From: Clostridia bacterium
GTDB taxonomy: Bacteria; Bacillota; Clostridia; Christensenellales; Borkfalkiaceae
Reading direction: 5' to 3'
DNA: 64,000 nt
Assembly (NCBI GenBank): GCA_017507005.1
Contig: JAFWBT010000025.1
Location: 1-64,000 of the forward strand
The notes under the pieces were generated by a model. The model worked only from the letters and a program-made list of their open reading frames with translations. It had not been told where the DNA came from and searched no databases. Shown one piece after another: positions 34,857 through 41,790 of the stretch. Each line of letters opens with the position of its first letter. The first letter of the stretch is position 1. Made by a program: the position numbers and the translations under genes.

Positions 34857-35747
34857 ATGAAAGGATTTTTCAACGGTAGCGCAACGGCGCTGATTACCCC
34901 TTTTAAAAACGACGCCGTTAATTACGACGTTTTAGGGGAACTTATCGAACATCAAATCGCAGGCGGTACGGACGCCATCATTTTCCTTGGCACGACGGGC
35001 GAGCCCTCTACAATGTCTTTTGCAGAAGAACACGTGCTTATGGAATACGCCGTAAAGAAAGTGAACGGCAGAGCGAAGGTTATCTTCGGCTGTGGCAGCA
35101 ACAACACCGCAGACGCTGTGATGACGGCGCAAAAAGCCGAATCATACGGCGCGGACGGTCTGCTCGCCGTTACGCCTTACTATAACAAATGCACACAGAA
35201 CGGTTTGGTAGCGTATTACAAAGCGATTTGCGAGGCGGTGTCTATCCCCGTAATCGCCTACAACGTGCCTGGGCGCACGGGCGTGGAAATTCAGCCCGCT
35301 ACTATGGCGAAAATCGCTGAGCTCCCCAATATGGCAGGTATTAAAGACGCCGGCGGCAATATGAGCAAAACGATGGAAACGTTCCGTCTTGTTCGTGAGA
35401 AATGCGACGTGTACTCGGGTGAGGACGCGCTCAACCTGCCTATCCTGCTCTGCGGCGGCGCAGGCGTTATTTCCGTGCTTTCCAACGTCGTTCCTAAGGA
35501 CGTAAAACTCCTTTGCGAGCTTGTAAAAGCAGGCAAAATCGCAGAAGCTATCACTCTCAATGATAAGCTGTTGCCTTTGGCAAACGCTTGTTTCGTGGAA
35601 GTGAACCCCATCCCCGTTAAAGAGGCAATGAACATGCTTGGCTTTGACGCGGGCGTACCTCGCGCGCCCTTGACGCAGATTGAACCTGCGAACAAGGAAA
35701 AGCTGGTGACGGCGATGAAAAACTACGGTTTGGAGTGCAAAGCGTAA
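34857..35747 (+). CDS. dapA: 4-hydroxy-tetrahydrodipicolinate synthase
   Basis: Condenses aspartate semialdehyde with pyruvate, the first committed step to lysine and diaminopimelate. About 296 residues; TGEPSTMSFAEE near residue 45, the catalytic tyrosine in AYNVPGRTG near 135 and the Schiff-base lysine in GIKDAGGNM near 163 are all present. The start is unsettled: ATG at 34857 gives the normal MKGFFNGSATALITPF beginning, but its GGAG site is 15 bases away, whereas an in-frame CTG at 34848 lies six bases after the same site. The gene ends TAATG with dapB, so the two are coupled. Confidence 0.95.
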   Translation: MKGFFNGSATALITPFKNDAVNYDVLGELIEHQIAGGTDAIIFLGTTGEPSTMSFAEEHVLMEYAVKKVNGRAKVIFGCGSNNTADAVMTAQKAESYGADGLLAVTPYYNKCTQNGLVAYYKAICEAVSIPVIAYNVPGRTGVEIQPATMAKIAELPNMAGIKDAGGNMSKTMETFRLVREKCDVYSGEDALNLPILLCGGAGVISVLSNVVPKDVKLLCELVKAGKIAEAITLNDKLLPLANACFVEVNPIPVKEAMNMLGFDAGVPRAPLTQIEPANKEKLVTAMKNYGLECKA

Positions 35748-36514
35748 TGGAAAAGACGAGAATTATCCTTTGCGGCGCGTGCGGAAAAATGGGCGGCAAC
35801 GTCCTTTCCTTGCTCGCTGACGATGAAAACGCTGTGGCGGTATGCGGCGTTGACCTTTACCCCAGAGAAATCGGCATTCCCGTATACACGTCCTTTGCCG
35901 ATATCCAAGAAGAAGCAGACGTTATTATCGACTTCTCCTCCCCTGTTGGCTTGACGGAGCGTTTGGAATATGCGAAAGCGCACGGGCTTGGCATTGTCTT
36001 GGCGTCTACGGGCTTTACGGCTGACGACGTTGCGCTTATCAACGCCTATGCAAACGACGTGGCGATATTCAAAACGGCAAACCTTTCCCTTGGCATCAAT
36101 CTGATGCAGGCGCTGTGCAAAGCAGCGGCGGAAGTTTTGGGCGAAGAATACGACGTTGAAATCGTGGAAAAACACCACAATTTGAAAAAAGACGCGCCTT
36201 CGGGCACGGCATTGATGCTCGCAAATACCGTCAACGAGGCGTTTGAGGGTAAAAAACGTTTTGTAAACGGCAGAGAAGGTATCGTCGGCGCGCGTGAAAA
36301 GAGTGAAATCGGTATTCACGCCGTTCGCGGCGGCACAATCGTAGGCGAACACGAAGTGATGTTTGCGGGTGAGGACGAAATCATCACCATTTCTCACAGC
36401 GCAAGAAGCAAGCGTGTATTTGCCGTTGGTGCAATCCGTGCGGCGAAGTTTTTACCGCAAAAGGCGGCAGGCATGTACGAGATGAAAGACCTTTTAGCCG
36501 CTGAAAACGACTAA
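35747..36514 (+). CDS. dapB: 4-hydroxy-tetrahydrodipicolinate reductase
   Basis: Second step after the branch to lysine and diaminopimelate: reduces the DapA product with NAD(P)H. The 255-residue protein has GACGKMGGN at residues 9-17, FSSPVGLTERL near 68, and the signature EKHHNLKKDAPSGTA near residue 140 with the catalytic His-His and Lys. The ATG overlaps the dapA stop by one base (TAATG). A strong terminator follows at 36539. The rest of the diaminopimelate pathway is not in the window. Confidence 0.95.
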   Translation: MEKTRIILCGACGKMGGNVLSLLADDENAVAVCGVDLYPREIGIPVYTSFADIQEEADVIIDFSSPVGLTERLEYAKAHGLGIVLASTGFTADDVALINAYANDVAIFKTANLSLGINLMQALCKAAAEVLGEEYDVEIVEKHHNLKKDAPSGTALMLANTVNEAFEGKKRFVNGREGIVGAREKSEIGIHAVRGGTIVGEHEVMFAGEDEIITISHSARSKRVFAVGAIRAAKFLPQKAAGMYEMKDLLAAEND

Positions 36515-36538
36515 AATTTCCTATAAAATAAAAAAATG

Positions 36539-36570
36539 AACGGCGACTCGGTAAAGAGTTGCCGTTTTTT
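36539..36570 (+). terminator. Terminator of the lysine operon
   Basis: AACGGCGACTC pairs with GAGTTGCCGTT (one G-U pair) and is followed by a T-run. Confidence 0.88.
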
Positions 36571-36599
36571 CGTTCAACGCGTACATGGTACCGTCATTT

Positions 36600-37604
36600 T
36601 TAGTTTTTCAGCGTTTTTACGCCGTACGTTCCGTCCTGTTTAATGGTAATAGTGATATTGCCGTTTTTATCCGTTCGATACACCTTTGCGTTCACCGTTT
36701 GCAGACGTGTCAGCACATCGTCCGACGGATGTTCGTACAAATTGTTCTTTCCGCAAGAAATCGCCGCCGTTTCTACACCTAAAAACCGTAAAAATTCTTC
36801 ACTTGTCGAATCGTTACTGCCGTGATGGGCAATTTTTATAATTTCCGTACTCGGCAAATCCACTCCGCGGTTTTCAAACGCGCCCAACGCGTGGTCTTGC
36901 ATCAGTTTTTTCTCCACCTCGCTTGACACGTCGCCCGTAAACAACGCGCTGACGCCTTGATAATCTAGCCAAACGACGGCGGAACTATCGTTCGATTCCG
37001 TTGCCGTCTCCTCCCCTTCGACGTCCGCCGTGTACGGGTATAGGAAAGACAACGTATAGGAATAGCTATGCGCCGTAGAAATATCTATTTTTCTAGACGA
37101 ATAGGACAACGCGCAGTCCTCTTCCACGAGCGCCGCGTACAGCTCGGCATATTCGTCGTTTACCGACGGGAGCGTTTTGGGAAGATAGGCGTTCTTTATC
37201 TTTTTATATTTGACGACTTTATCCAAACCGCCGCAATGGTCGGAATCGGCGTGCGTCACCACGAGATGATCAATCGCGTCGACATCGAGCGCGTTGAGAT
37301 ATCGCAATATCGTCGTTGCTGTGCTTTCACTGCCGTCGCCGCCGTCAATTAAAGCCGTTTTTCCGTCGGGCAATTCTACCAACGTACAATCGCCCTGCCC
37401 TACGTCCAAGAAATGGATACGCAGCTCCCCTTGTTTCCTTTGGGAAATTTTGGGCTTTGCGACGTGATATTTCCACGTTTGCGGAGGCACGAAAAGAGAA
37501 AAGACGGAAAGAAACAACAGCACGGCAATCAACACGCCGAGCCCTACGCGTTTTAATAGGCGTATCCGCTTTTCTATTTTCTCTTTTTCTGATGCATAGC
37601 CCAT
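36600..37604 (-). CDS. ComEC/Rec2-like metallo-beta-lactamase hydrolase
   Basis: 334 residues: a short cytoplasmic start, one membrane helix at residues 20-42, then an extracellular domain like the C-terminal hydrolase part of ComEC. It shows FLDVGQGDCTLVELP near residue 70, LVVTHADSDHCGGL near 119 (the HxxxDH metal motif), LFTGDVSSEVEK near 218 and IAHHGSNDSTS near 253. Stand-alone proteins of this kind are common in Clostridia and may cleave nucleic acid outside the cell; the ComEC channel is absent. It starts 27 bases after the Mrp ATPase gene and is probably in its operon. Confidence 0.85.
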   Translation of the reverse strand: MGYASEKEKIEKRIRLLKRVGLGVLIAVLLFLSVFSLFVPPQTWKYHVAKPKISQRKQGELRIHFLDVGQGDCTLVELPDGKTALIDGGDGSESTATTILRYLNALDVDAIDHLVVTHADSDHCGGLDKVVKYKKIKNAYLPKTLPSVNDEYAELYAALVEEDCALSYSSRKIDISTAHSYSYTLSFLYPYTADVEGEETATESNDSSAVVWLDYQGVSALFTGDVSSEVEKKLMQDHALGAFENRGVDLPSTEIIKIAHHGSNDSTSEEFLRFLGVETAAISCGKNNLYEHPSDDVLTRLQTVNAKVYRTDKNGNITITIKQDGTYGVKTLKN

Positions 37605-37631
37605 ACTATTCTTCCGTGTATCGTTCCGCTC

Positions 37632-38474
37632 TTATTCTGCCTTACGAGGCTGCGCTTTTTCTATCTGTTCGTATACGTCTTTGAGCGCCGAGCCGTCGTA
37701 GTCTTCAATCCTGCCACTGTCGGCAAACTGCGAAATTTTCGGATCGAGCGGCATACGAGCGACGGCGGGAATATTAAATTCTGCCGCGATTTTCGCCGCT
37801 TTGCTTTCCCCGAACACCTCTATTTTCTTGCCACAATCGGGGCAGGAAAGATAGCTCATATTTTCCACCAAACCGAGCACGGGAATATTCATAATCTTCG
37901 CCATATTCACCGCTTTTTCAACGACCATTTTCACCAAGTCCTGCGGCGTGGTAACGATAACGATACCGGCGATAGGGATACTCTGGAACACCGTCAAAGG
38001 CACGTCGCCCGTTCCCGGCGGCATATCGATAAACAGCAAATCGACGTCCTGCCAAATAACGTCCGTCCAAAACTGCATTACCGTGCCCGAAATCACCATA
38101 CCGCGCCAAATCACCGGCGACGTTTCGTCGTCGAGGAGCAGGTTCATAGATACCATCTGCATACCCGAGGGCGAAAGCACGGTGTTGATACCGTTTTCAT
38201 CACCCGTAATACGGTCGGTAACGCCGAACATATGCGGAATAGACGGCCCTGTGATATCCGCGTCCATAATCCCGACGGACGCGCCCTGTTTTTGCGCGTA
38301 GGATGCGAGCAAGGACGTCGTTAAAGATTTTCCAACGCCGCCTTTGCCGCTGACAACGCCGATTACTTTTTTAATCGACGATTTTTTATGCGGTTCTTTT
38401 AAAAAGCTCTCTTTTTTACGCGAAGCGCAATTCGAGCTACAACTAGAACAATCGTGTGTACAATTTTCTGCCAT
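37632..38474 (-). CDS. Mrp/NBP35 family iron-sulfur carrier ATPase
   Basis: A P-loop ATPase that holds and passes on iron-sulfur clusters. The 280-residue protein begins with a Cys-rich NBP35-like tail (CTHDCSSCSSNC), then the deviant Walker A GKGGVGKSLTT near residue 43, DADITGPSIPH near 72, the MPPGTGD motif near 150 and a CPDCG pair near 230 that can bridge a cluster in the dimer. ATG at 38474 has AAAGGAG upstream; the frame runs 43 codons further without need. The ComEC-like gene follows after 27 bases. Confidence 0.93.
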   Translation of the reverse strand: MAENCTHDCSSCSSNCASRKKESFLKEPHKKSSIKKVIGVVSGKGGVGKSLTTSLLASYAQKQGASVGIMDADITGPSIPHMFGVTDRITGDENGINTVLSPSGMQMVSMNLLLDDETSPVIWRGMVISGTVMQFWTDVIWQDVDLLFIDMPPGTGDVPLTVFQSIPIAGIVIVTTPQDLVKMVVEKAVNMAKIMNIPVLGLVENMSYLSCPDCGKKIEVFGESKAAKIAAEFNIPAVARMPLDPKISQFADSGRIEDYDGSALKDVYEQIEKAQPRKAE

Positions 38475-38630
38475 AATTTCTCTCCTTTTTACTCCTATTA
38501 TTATACACTTTTCCCAAATTAATGTCAACCGTTCGTCGTTAAAAAAGCAAGCTCTGTCTATATCTCCGCTTTTTTGACAAAAACTTCGCCGCTCTTTCAC
38601 CAAACCAACGAAAAAAGCGTGAAAAAACGG

Positions 38631-38659
38631 TTGCTTTTTCCTTTGAAATGTTGTATACT
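38631..38659 (+). promoter_or_regulatory. Promoter of the SRP RNA gene
   Basis: TTGCTT, 17 bases, TATACT; the RNA would begin about six bases later. Confidence 0.75.
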
Positions 38660-38664
38660 ATATA

Positions 38665-38905
38665 GGCTGCGCGTAGGTGGGGAGTTAGCGGCACCCTGTA
38701 TCTGCAATCCGCTATAGCAGAGCTGAACGCCTTTCTCGACGATGTTTATGGAAGGTTTGCGCGTCGCAAGGAACGTTGATCGCAAGGTCTTATGCAACGT
38801 AATGCCGTGAACCGTGTCAGGACAGGAATGTAGCAGCACTAAGCGGATTTTTGCGTGTGCCATAAGGTAGCTTTGCAGGAGTCACCTACGGCGCTTCCGC
38901 TTCGG
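38665..38905 (+). ncRNA. ffs: Signal recognition particle RNA (large, Gram-positive type)
   Basis: The 5' part (GCGTAGGTG...TTAGCGGCACCCTGTA, GCAATCCGCTATAGC) is the Alu domain of the bacterial large SRP RNA; its first strand pairs with CACCTACGGCGC near 38886-38897. The S domain carries the Ffh site: GTGAACCG...GTCAGGACAGGAA...AGCAGCAC near 38803-38842. The length of about 240 bases fits Clostridia. The exact 3' end is uncertain; no clean terminator stem is seen, only T-runs near 38934. Confidence 0.92.
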
Positions 38906-38950
38906 TAAATGTCGGCAAAAAAGGATCGCGCAGTTTTTTTATTTTTATAA

Positions 38951-39036
38951 ACGCGATTTTATAGACGTGGTTTTTATTGGCGCGGTTTTTATTGACGCGG
39001 TTTCGTAAAAGCGATTTCGTAGACGCGGTTTTTAAT
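38951..39036. repeat. Six-copy degenerate 13-15 bp tandem repeat
   Basis: Units like ACGCGGTTTTTATTG begin at about 38951, 38965, 38980, 38995, 39010 and 39023, directly downstream of the SRP RNA. No coding frame is present. Confidence 0.8.
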
Positions 39037-39040
39037 CCTT

Positions 39041-39089
39041 AAAAAAATTTATGCACCTTAGAGCGTTTTCGCCCTTGGGTGCATTTTTC
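39041..39089 (-). terminator. Terminator after the small lipoprotein gene
   Basis: ATGCACC and GGGTGCAT pair around a 19-base loop with a minor inner stem; a seven-T run follows in minus orientation. Confidence 0.65.
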
Positions 39090-39111
39090 TTTTGGGGGTT
39101 TTCAATTTCGA

Positions 39112-39261
39112 TTAGTTTGACGACGGTATTTCCAACGACGAACTGCTTTCCGCCGAGGAATTTTCGCGCGTATCCTGCCCGCGTCTGCCTTTCATAAACA
39201 TACACGACGACAAACAACACACGCATACTAGCGTCAATAACATAGGCAAAATTTTTCTCAT
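39112..39261 (-). CDS. Very small lipoprotein, 49 residues
   Basis: Signal peptide MRKILPMLLTLVCVCCL with lipobox LSSC at about residue 20, then a 29-residue hydrophilic tail rich in Ser, Glu and Arg. GGAGGGA lies five bases before the ATG at 39261, and a terminator follows the gene, so translation is likely. No family recognised; mature proteins this short often are membrane-tethered tails of unknown use. Confidence 0.6.
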   Translation of the reverse strand: MRKILPMLLTLVCVCCLSSCMFMKGRRGQDTRENSSAESSSSLEIPSSN

Positions 39262-39371
39262 ACTCGTCCCTCCATCGTCTTTATTGTAACACAACCTTTT
39301 TGGGCTGTCAAGCTTTTCTTTTTACGAAAAAGCGGTGCGACAAAAGCAGTGTTTTTTCGACAAAAGCATAT

Positions 39372-39416
39372 GAGAGGACGTCGGAAAACAACCGTTTTTC
39401 GATATCCTCTCTTTTA
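39372..39416. repeat. Long imperfect hairpin in the gap before dinB's end
   Basis: GAGAGGACGTCGGAAAA faces TTTTTCGATATCCTCTC with a few G-U pairs; TTTTAT follows on the plus strand. It could end plus-strand transcripts, but no plus-strand gene precedes it. A second inverted repeat, TGCCGATA/TATCGGCA, lies at about 39444-39467, downstream of dinB. Confidence 0.5.
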
Positions 39417-39484
39417 TCTCAAAGCAAATCCGTCCTTTTTCAACGTCCTTGCCGATAGAAACAGTATCGGCAAAATCGCACGTT

Positions 39485-40759
39485 TTATTCCTCGTCTTTG
39501 GGATTTTTCGAGGTGGGATTTATTTCCTCTTTTTTGCCTCGAATATCCAGCCCGTTCAGCCGTTCGTCCTCCAACACAATCCCGCGCTGCACCGTGGCAT
39601 AGCCGTACTTTTCCCTTATTTTCGCTATCGCGTTTTCCGCGCGTTCTTTCTTTTCATAGCTCGCCGTATCGCCATTTAGCGCGCCGTCTAACGTCAACTG
39701 CTCGATATGATAATCGAACCCCGACACCGTCACCCCTAACATACGCACGGACAAGCCCGTTGGCCAATGAGCGGAAAACAGCTCGAAAGCGGTCTTGGCG
39801 ACGTCGCCGCACAACGCCGTCGGCGGTACTTTCGTCTGCCACGTAAAATCTTGAAACTGCGCGTTGCGTACGACGATATGTACTGTGTTGGCGCGCCCTA
39901 CGTCCGCTGCGCGCTGTCTTGCCGTCACACTCTCGGACAGCGCGTATATCCAGCGTTTTATCTCTTCCACATCGCTCACGTCGTGCGAAAGAGTCGTGGA
40001 ATTGCCAATCGATTTTAAATCTTCCTTTGCCTTTACCGCCTTTACGGGTTCTTCATCCTCGCCGCGCGCGTAAATACGCAGTTGCCTGCCCCGTTTACCA
40101 AGCCGTGAAATCAACAATTCCTCGTCGGCGTTCGCCAAATCACCTATCGTGCGAATCCCGATTTTTTTCAACGATTCTTCCGTTGCTTTGCCCACGAACA
40201 ACAGCTCGTTCACGGGCAAACGCCACACGATGTTTTGATAGTTTTCCCGCGTTATCACCGTCACGGCGTCGGGCTTTTTTAGCTCGGACGCGAGCTTTGC
40301 AAACACCTTATTATAGCTCACCCCGACAGACACCGTCACGCCGATTTCCTCTTTCACAGCAAGACGGATTTTTTCCGCAATCTCCGCGCCGCTGCCAAAC
40401 AGCGCCGTACTCTCTGTCATATCCAACGAGCATTCGTCAATGCTGCACTCTTCAATGCAATCGGTAAAGCGTTCGTACACACCGCGCACTGCCTTGGAAA
40501 AGCGTTTGTATTCGTGAAAATGCGAGGGCACAAGCGTTAGCTCGGGACATTTCCGCAAGGCGGAATACACCGTTTCCGCCGTTTTAATACCAAACTTTTT
40601 CGCCTCCTCGCTCTTGGCAAGCACAATACCGTGGCGTTCTTTGGGATCGCCGCAAACGGCAATGGGTTTGCCTTTCAGCGTAGGATCGAGCGCAATCTCC
40701 ACGGACGCAAAAAAATTATTCAAATCGGAATGTAAAATGACTCGTTCTCGCTTTTCCAT
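39485..40759 (-). CDS. dinB: DNA polymerase IV (Y-family translesion polymerase)
   Basis: A low-fidelity polymerase that copies past damaged bases. The 424-residue protein has the catalytic HSDLNNFFASVE at residues 9-20, YSALRKCPEL near 67, the acidic pair SIDECSLDMT near 106, GVSYNKVFAKLAS near 147 and the helix-hairpin-helix IRTIGDLANAD near 197; the C-terminal little-finger domain follows. Length is a little above the usual 350-400, with a charged C-terminal tail of 30 residues. GAGG precedes the ATG. It starts 43 bases after the thioredoxin-reductase-like gene, suggesting a shared transcript. Confidence 0.94.
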   Translation of the reverse strand: MEKRERVILHSDLNNFFASVEIALDPTLKGKPIAVCGDPKERHGIVLAKSEEAKKFGIKTAETVYSALRKCPELTLVPSHFHEYKRFSKAVRGVYERFTDCIEECSIDECSLDMTESTALFGSGAEIAEKIRLAVKEEIGVTVSVGVSYNKVFAKLASELKKPDAVTVITRENYQNIVWRLPVNELLFVGKATEESLKKIGIRTIGDLANADEELLISRLGKRGRQLRIYARGEDEEPVKAVKAKEDLKSIGNSTTLSHDVSDVEEIKRWIYALSESVTARQRAADVGRANTVHIVVRNAQFQDFTWQTKVPPTALCGDVAKTAFELFSAHWPTGLSVRMLGVTVSGFDYHIEQLTLDGALNGDTASYEKKERAENAIAKIREKYGYATVQRGIVLEDERLNGLDIRGKKEEINPTSKNPKDEE

Positions 40760-40802
40760 ACGTCCTCGTTCTCGCGCTGTATCCTAAAAATCGTTCCTTT
40801 CG

Positions 40803-41669
40803 TTATTTCAAATATTCGCTTACGGCGTGGGCGGCAACGTTGCCCTCGCCCACCGCTTTTGCGTACTGGTACGGTCTGCCCGTGCAATCGCCCGCCGCAA
40901 AACAGCCTTTCAAATTCGTGGACATATCGCGACCTACGACAACGTGCCCGTCCGCCGTTTCCAAGCCGCCCACCAAAATGGCAGGCGAAACGCATTCACG
41001 CAGCATAAACATACCGTTTATCGGCAATTCCGCAGGGATATCCTCCGCAGGCGGCGCGGCAAACCTCAACGTATTTACACGCAAACCGCCGTCGATTTTC
41101 GTCGGCATTTTTCGTATAATCGTGACGTTATCGCGCTGGATTTGCACGTCTTTATACATAGGAATCAGGTACACCTTTTCCGCAATATCCGCAAGATACC
41201 CTATTTCGTGTTCCAAGCGTTTCGTCGTGCAAAAAACGGCTATCGTTTTGCCTTTATATAAAAATCCGTCGCAGGTAGCGCAGTAGCTAACCCCTCTGCC
41301 AACGAACTCTGCCTCGCCCTCGATTTGTTTCACCGATTCGACGCCGCAGGCAAGAATTACCGTCCTGCTTTCATAGGTGTTTCCCTCCTGCGTCATAACG
41401 GTGAATTTGTCTTTCAACGCGTACACGCCTGCCACCTTTTCCTCTTTTACGTCGATTTTCGCCTCTTTTAATTGCGTTTTTAGAGCCTCGCAAAACTCCA
41501 CTCCCGACACGTCGGAAAGCCCGGGATAATTATGAATTTTTTCCGCCTTGGACACCTTTTCGCTAATCGACCAAGAGCCGAACAATAAAAAACTTTTTTG
41601 ATTTGACTGCAACGTGAGCGCGGCGGAAATCCCCGCAACGCCACTGCCTACAATAATACAATCGAGCAT
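40803..41669 (-). CDS. Thioredoxin reductase-like flavoprotein without NADPH motif
   Basis: A 288-residue FAD protein of the thioredoxin reductase fold. FAD binding is clear from VGSGVAGISAA at residues 7-17, ILACGVE near 106 and FAAGDCTG near 258; the redox centre is SYCATCDG (Cys130, Cys133). The NADPH domain is present in length but lacks the GGGDSA-like loop and the following HRR segment: at that place it reads VFCTTKRLEHEIGYL and VYLIPMYKD. Known clostridial relatives with this loss take electrons from ferredoxin or have unknown donors. AAAAAAGGAG precedes the ATG. The neighbour dinB follows. Classification as a disulfide reductase is firm; the ferredoxin link is inference. Confidence 0.85.
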   Translation of the reverse strand: MLDCIIVGSGVAGISAALTLQSNQKSFLLFGSWSISEKVSKAEKIHNYPGLSDVSGVEFCEALKTQLKEAKIDVKEEKVAGVYALKDKFTVMTQEGNTYESRTVILACGVESVKQIEGEAEFVGRGVSYCATCDGFLYKGKTIAVFCTTKRLEHEIGYLADIAEKVYLIPMYKDVQIQRDNVTIIRKMPTKIDGGLRVNTLRFAAPPAEDIPAELPINGMFMLRECVSPAILVGGLETADGHVVVGRDMSTNLKGCFAAGDCTGRPYQYAKAVGEGNVAAHAVSEYLK

Positions 41670-41728
41670 ATTTATTCTCCTTTTTTACAGTATACCACAA
41701 TCGCGCAAAAAAAGCAATATTTCTCTGC

Positions 41729-41771
41729 AAAAAATACGCCCCGCCGCCATTACGCGACGAGGCTATTTTTT
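41729..41771 (-). terminator. Terminator after the GH106-like gene
   Basis: GCCTCGTCGC pairs with GCGGCGGGGC (two G-U pairs), followed by a T-run in minus orientation. Confidence 0.7.
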
Positions 41772-41790
41772 TATCATACGATTATATCGC

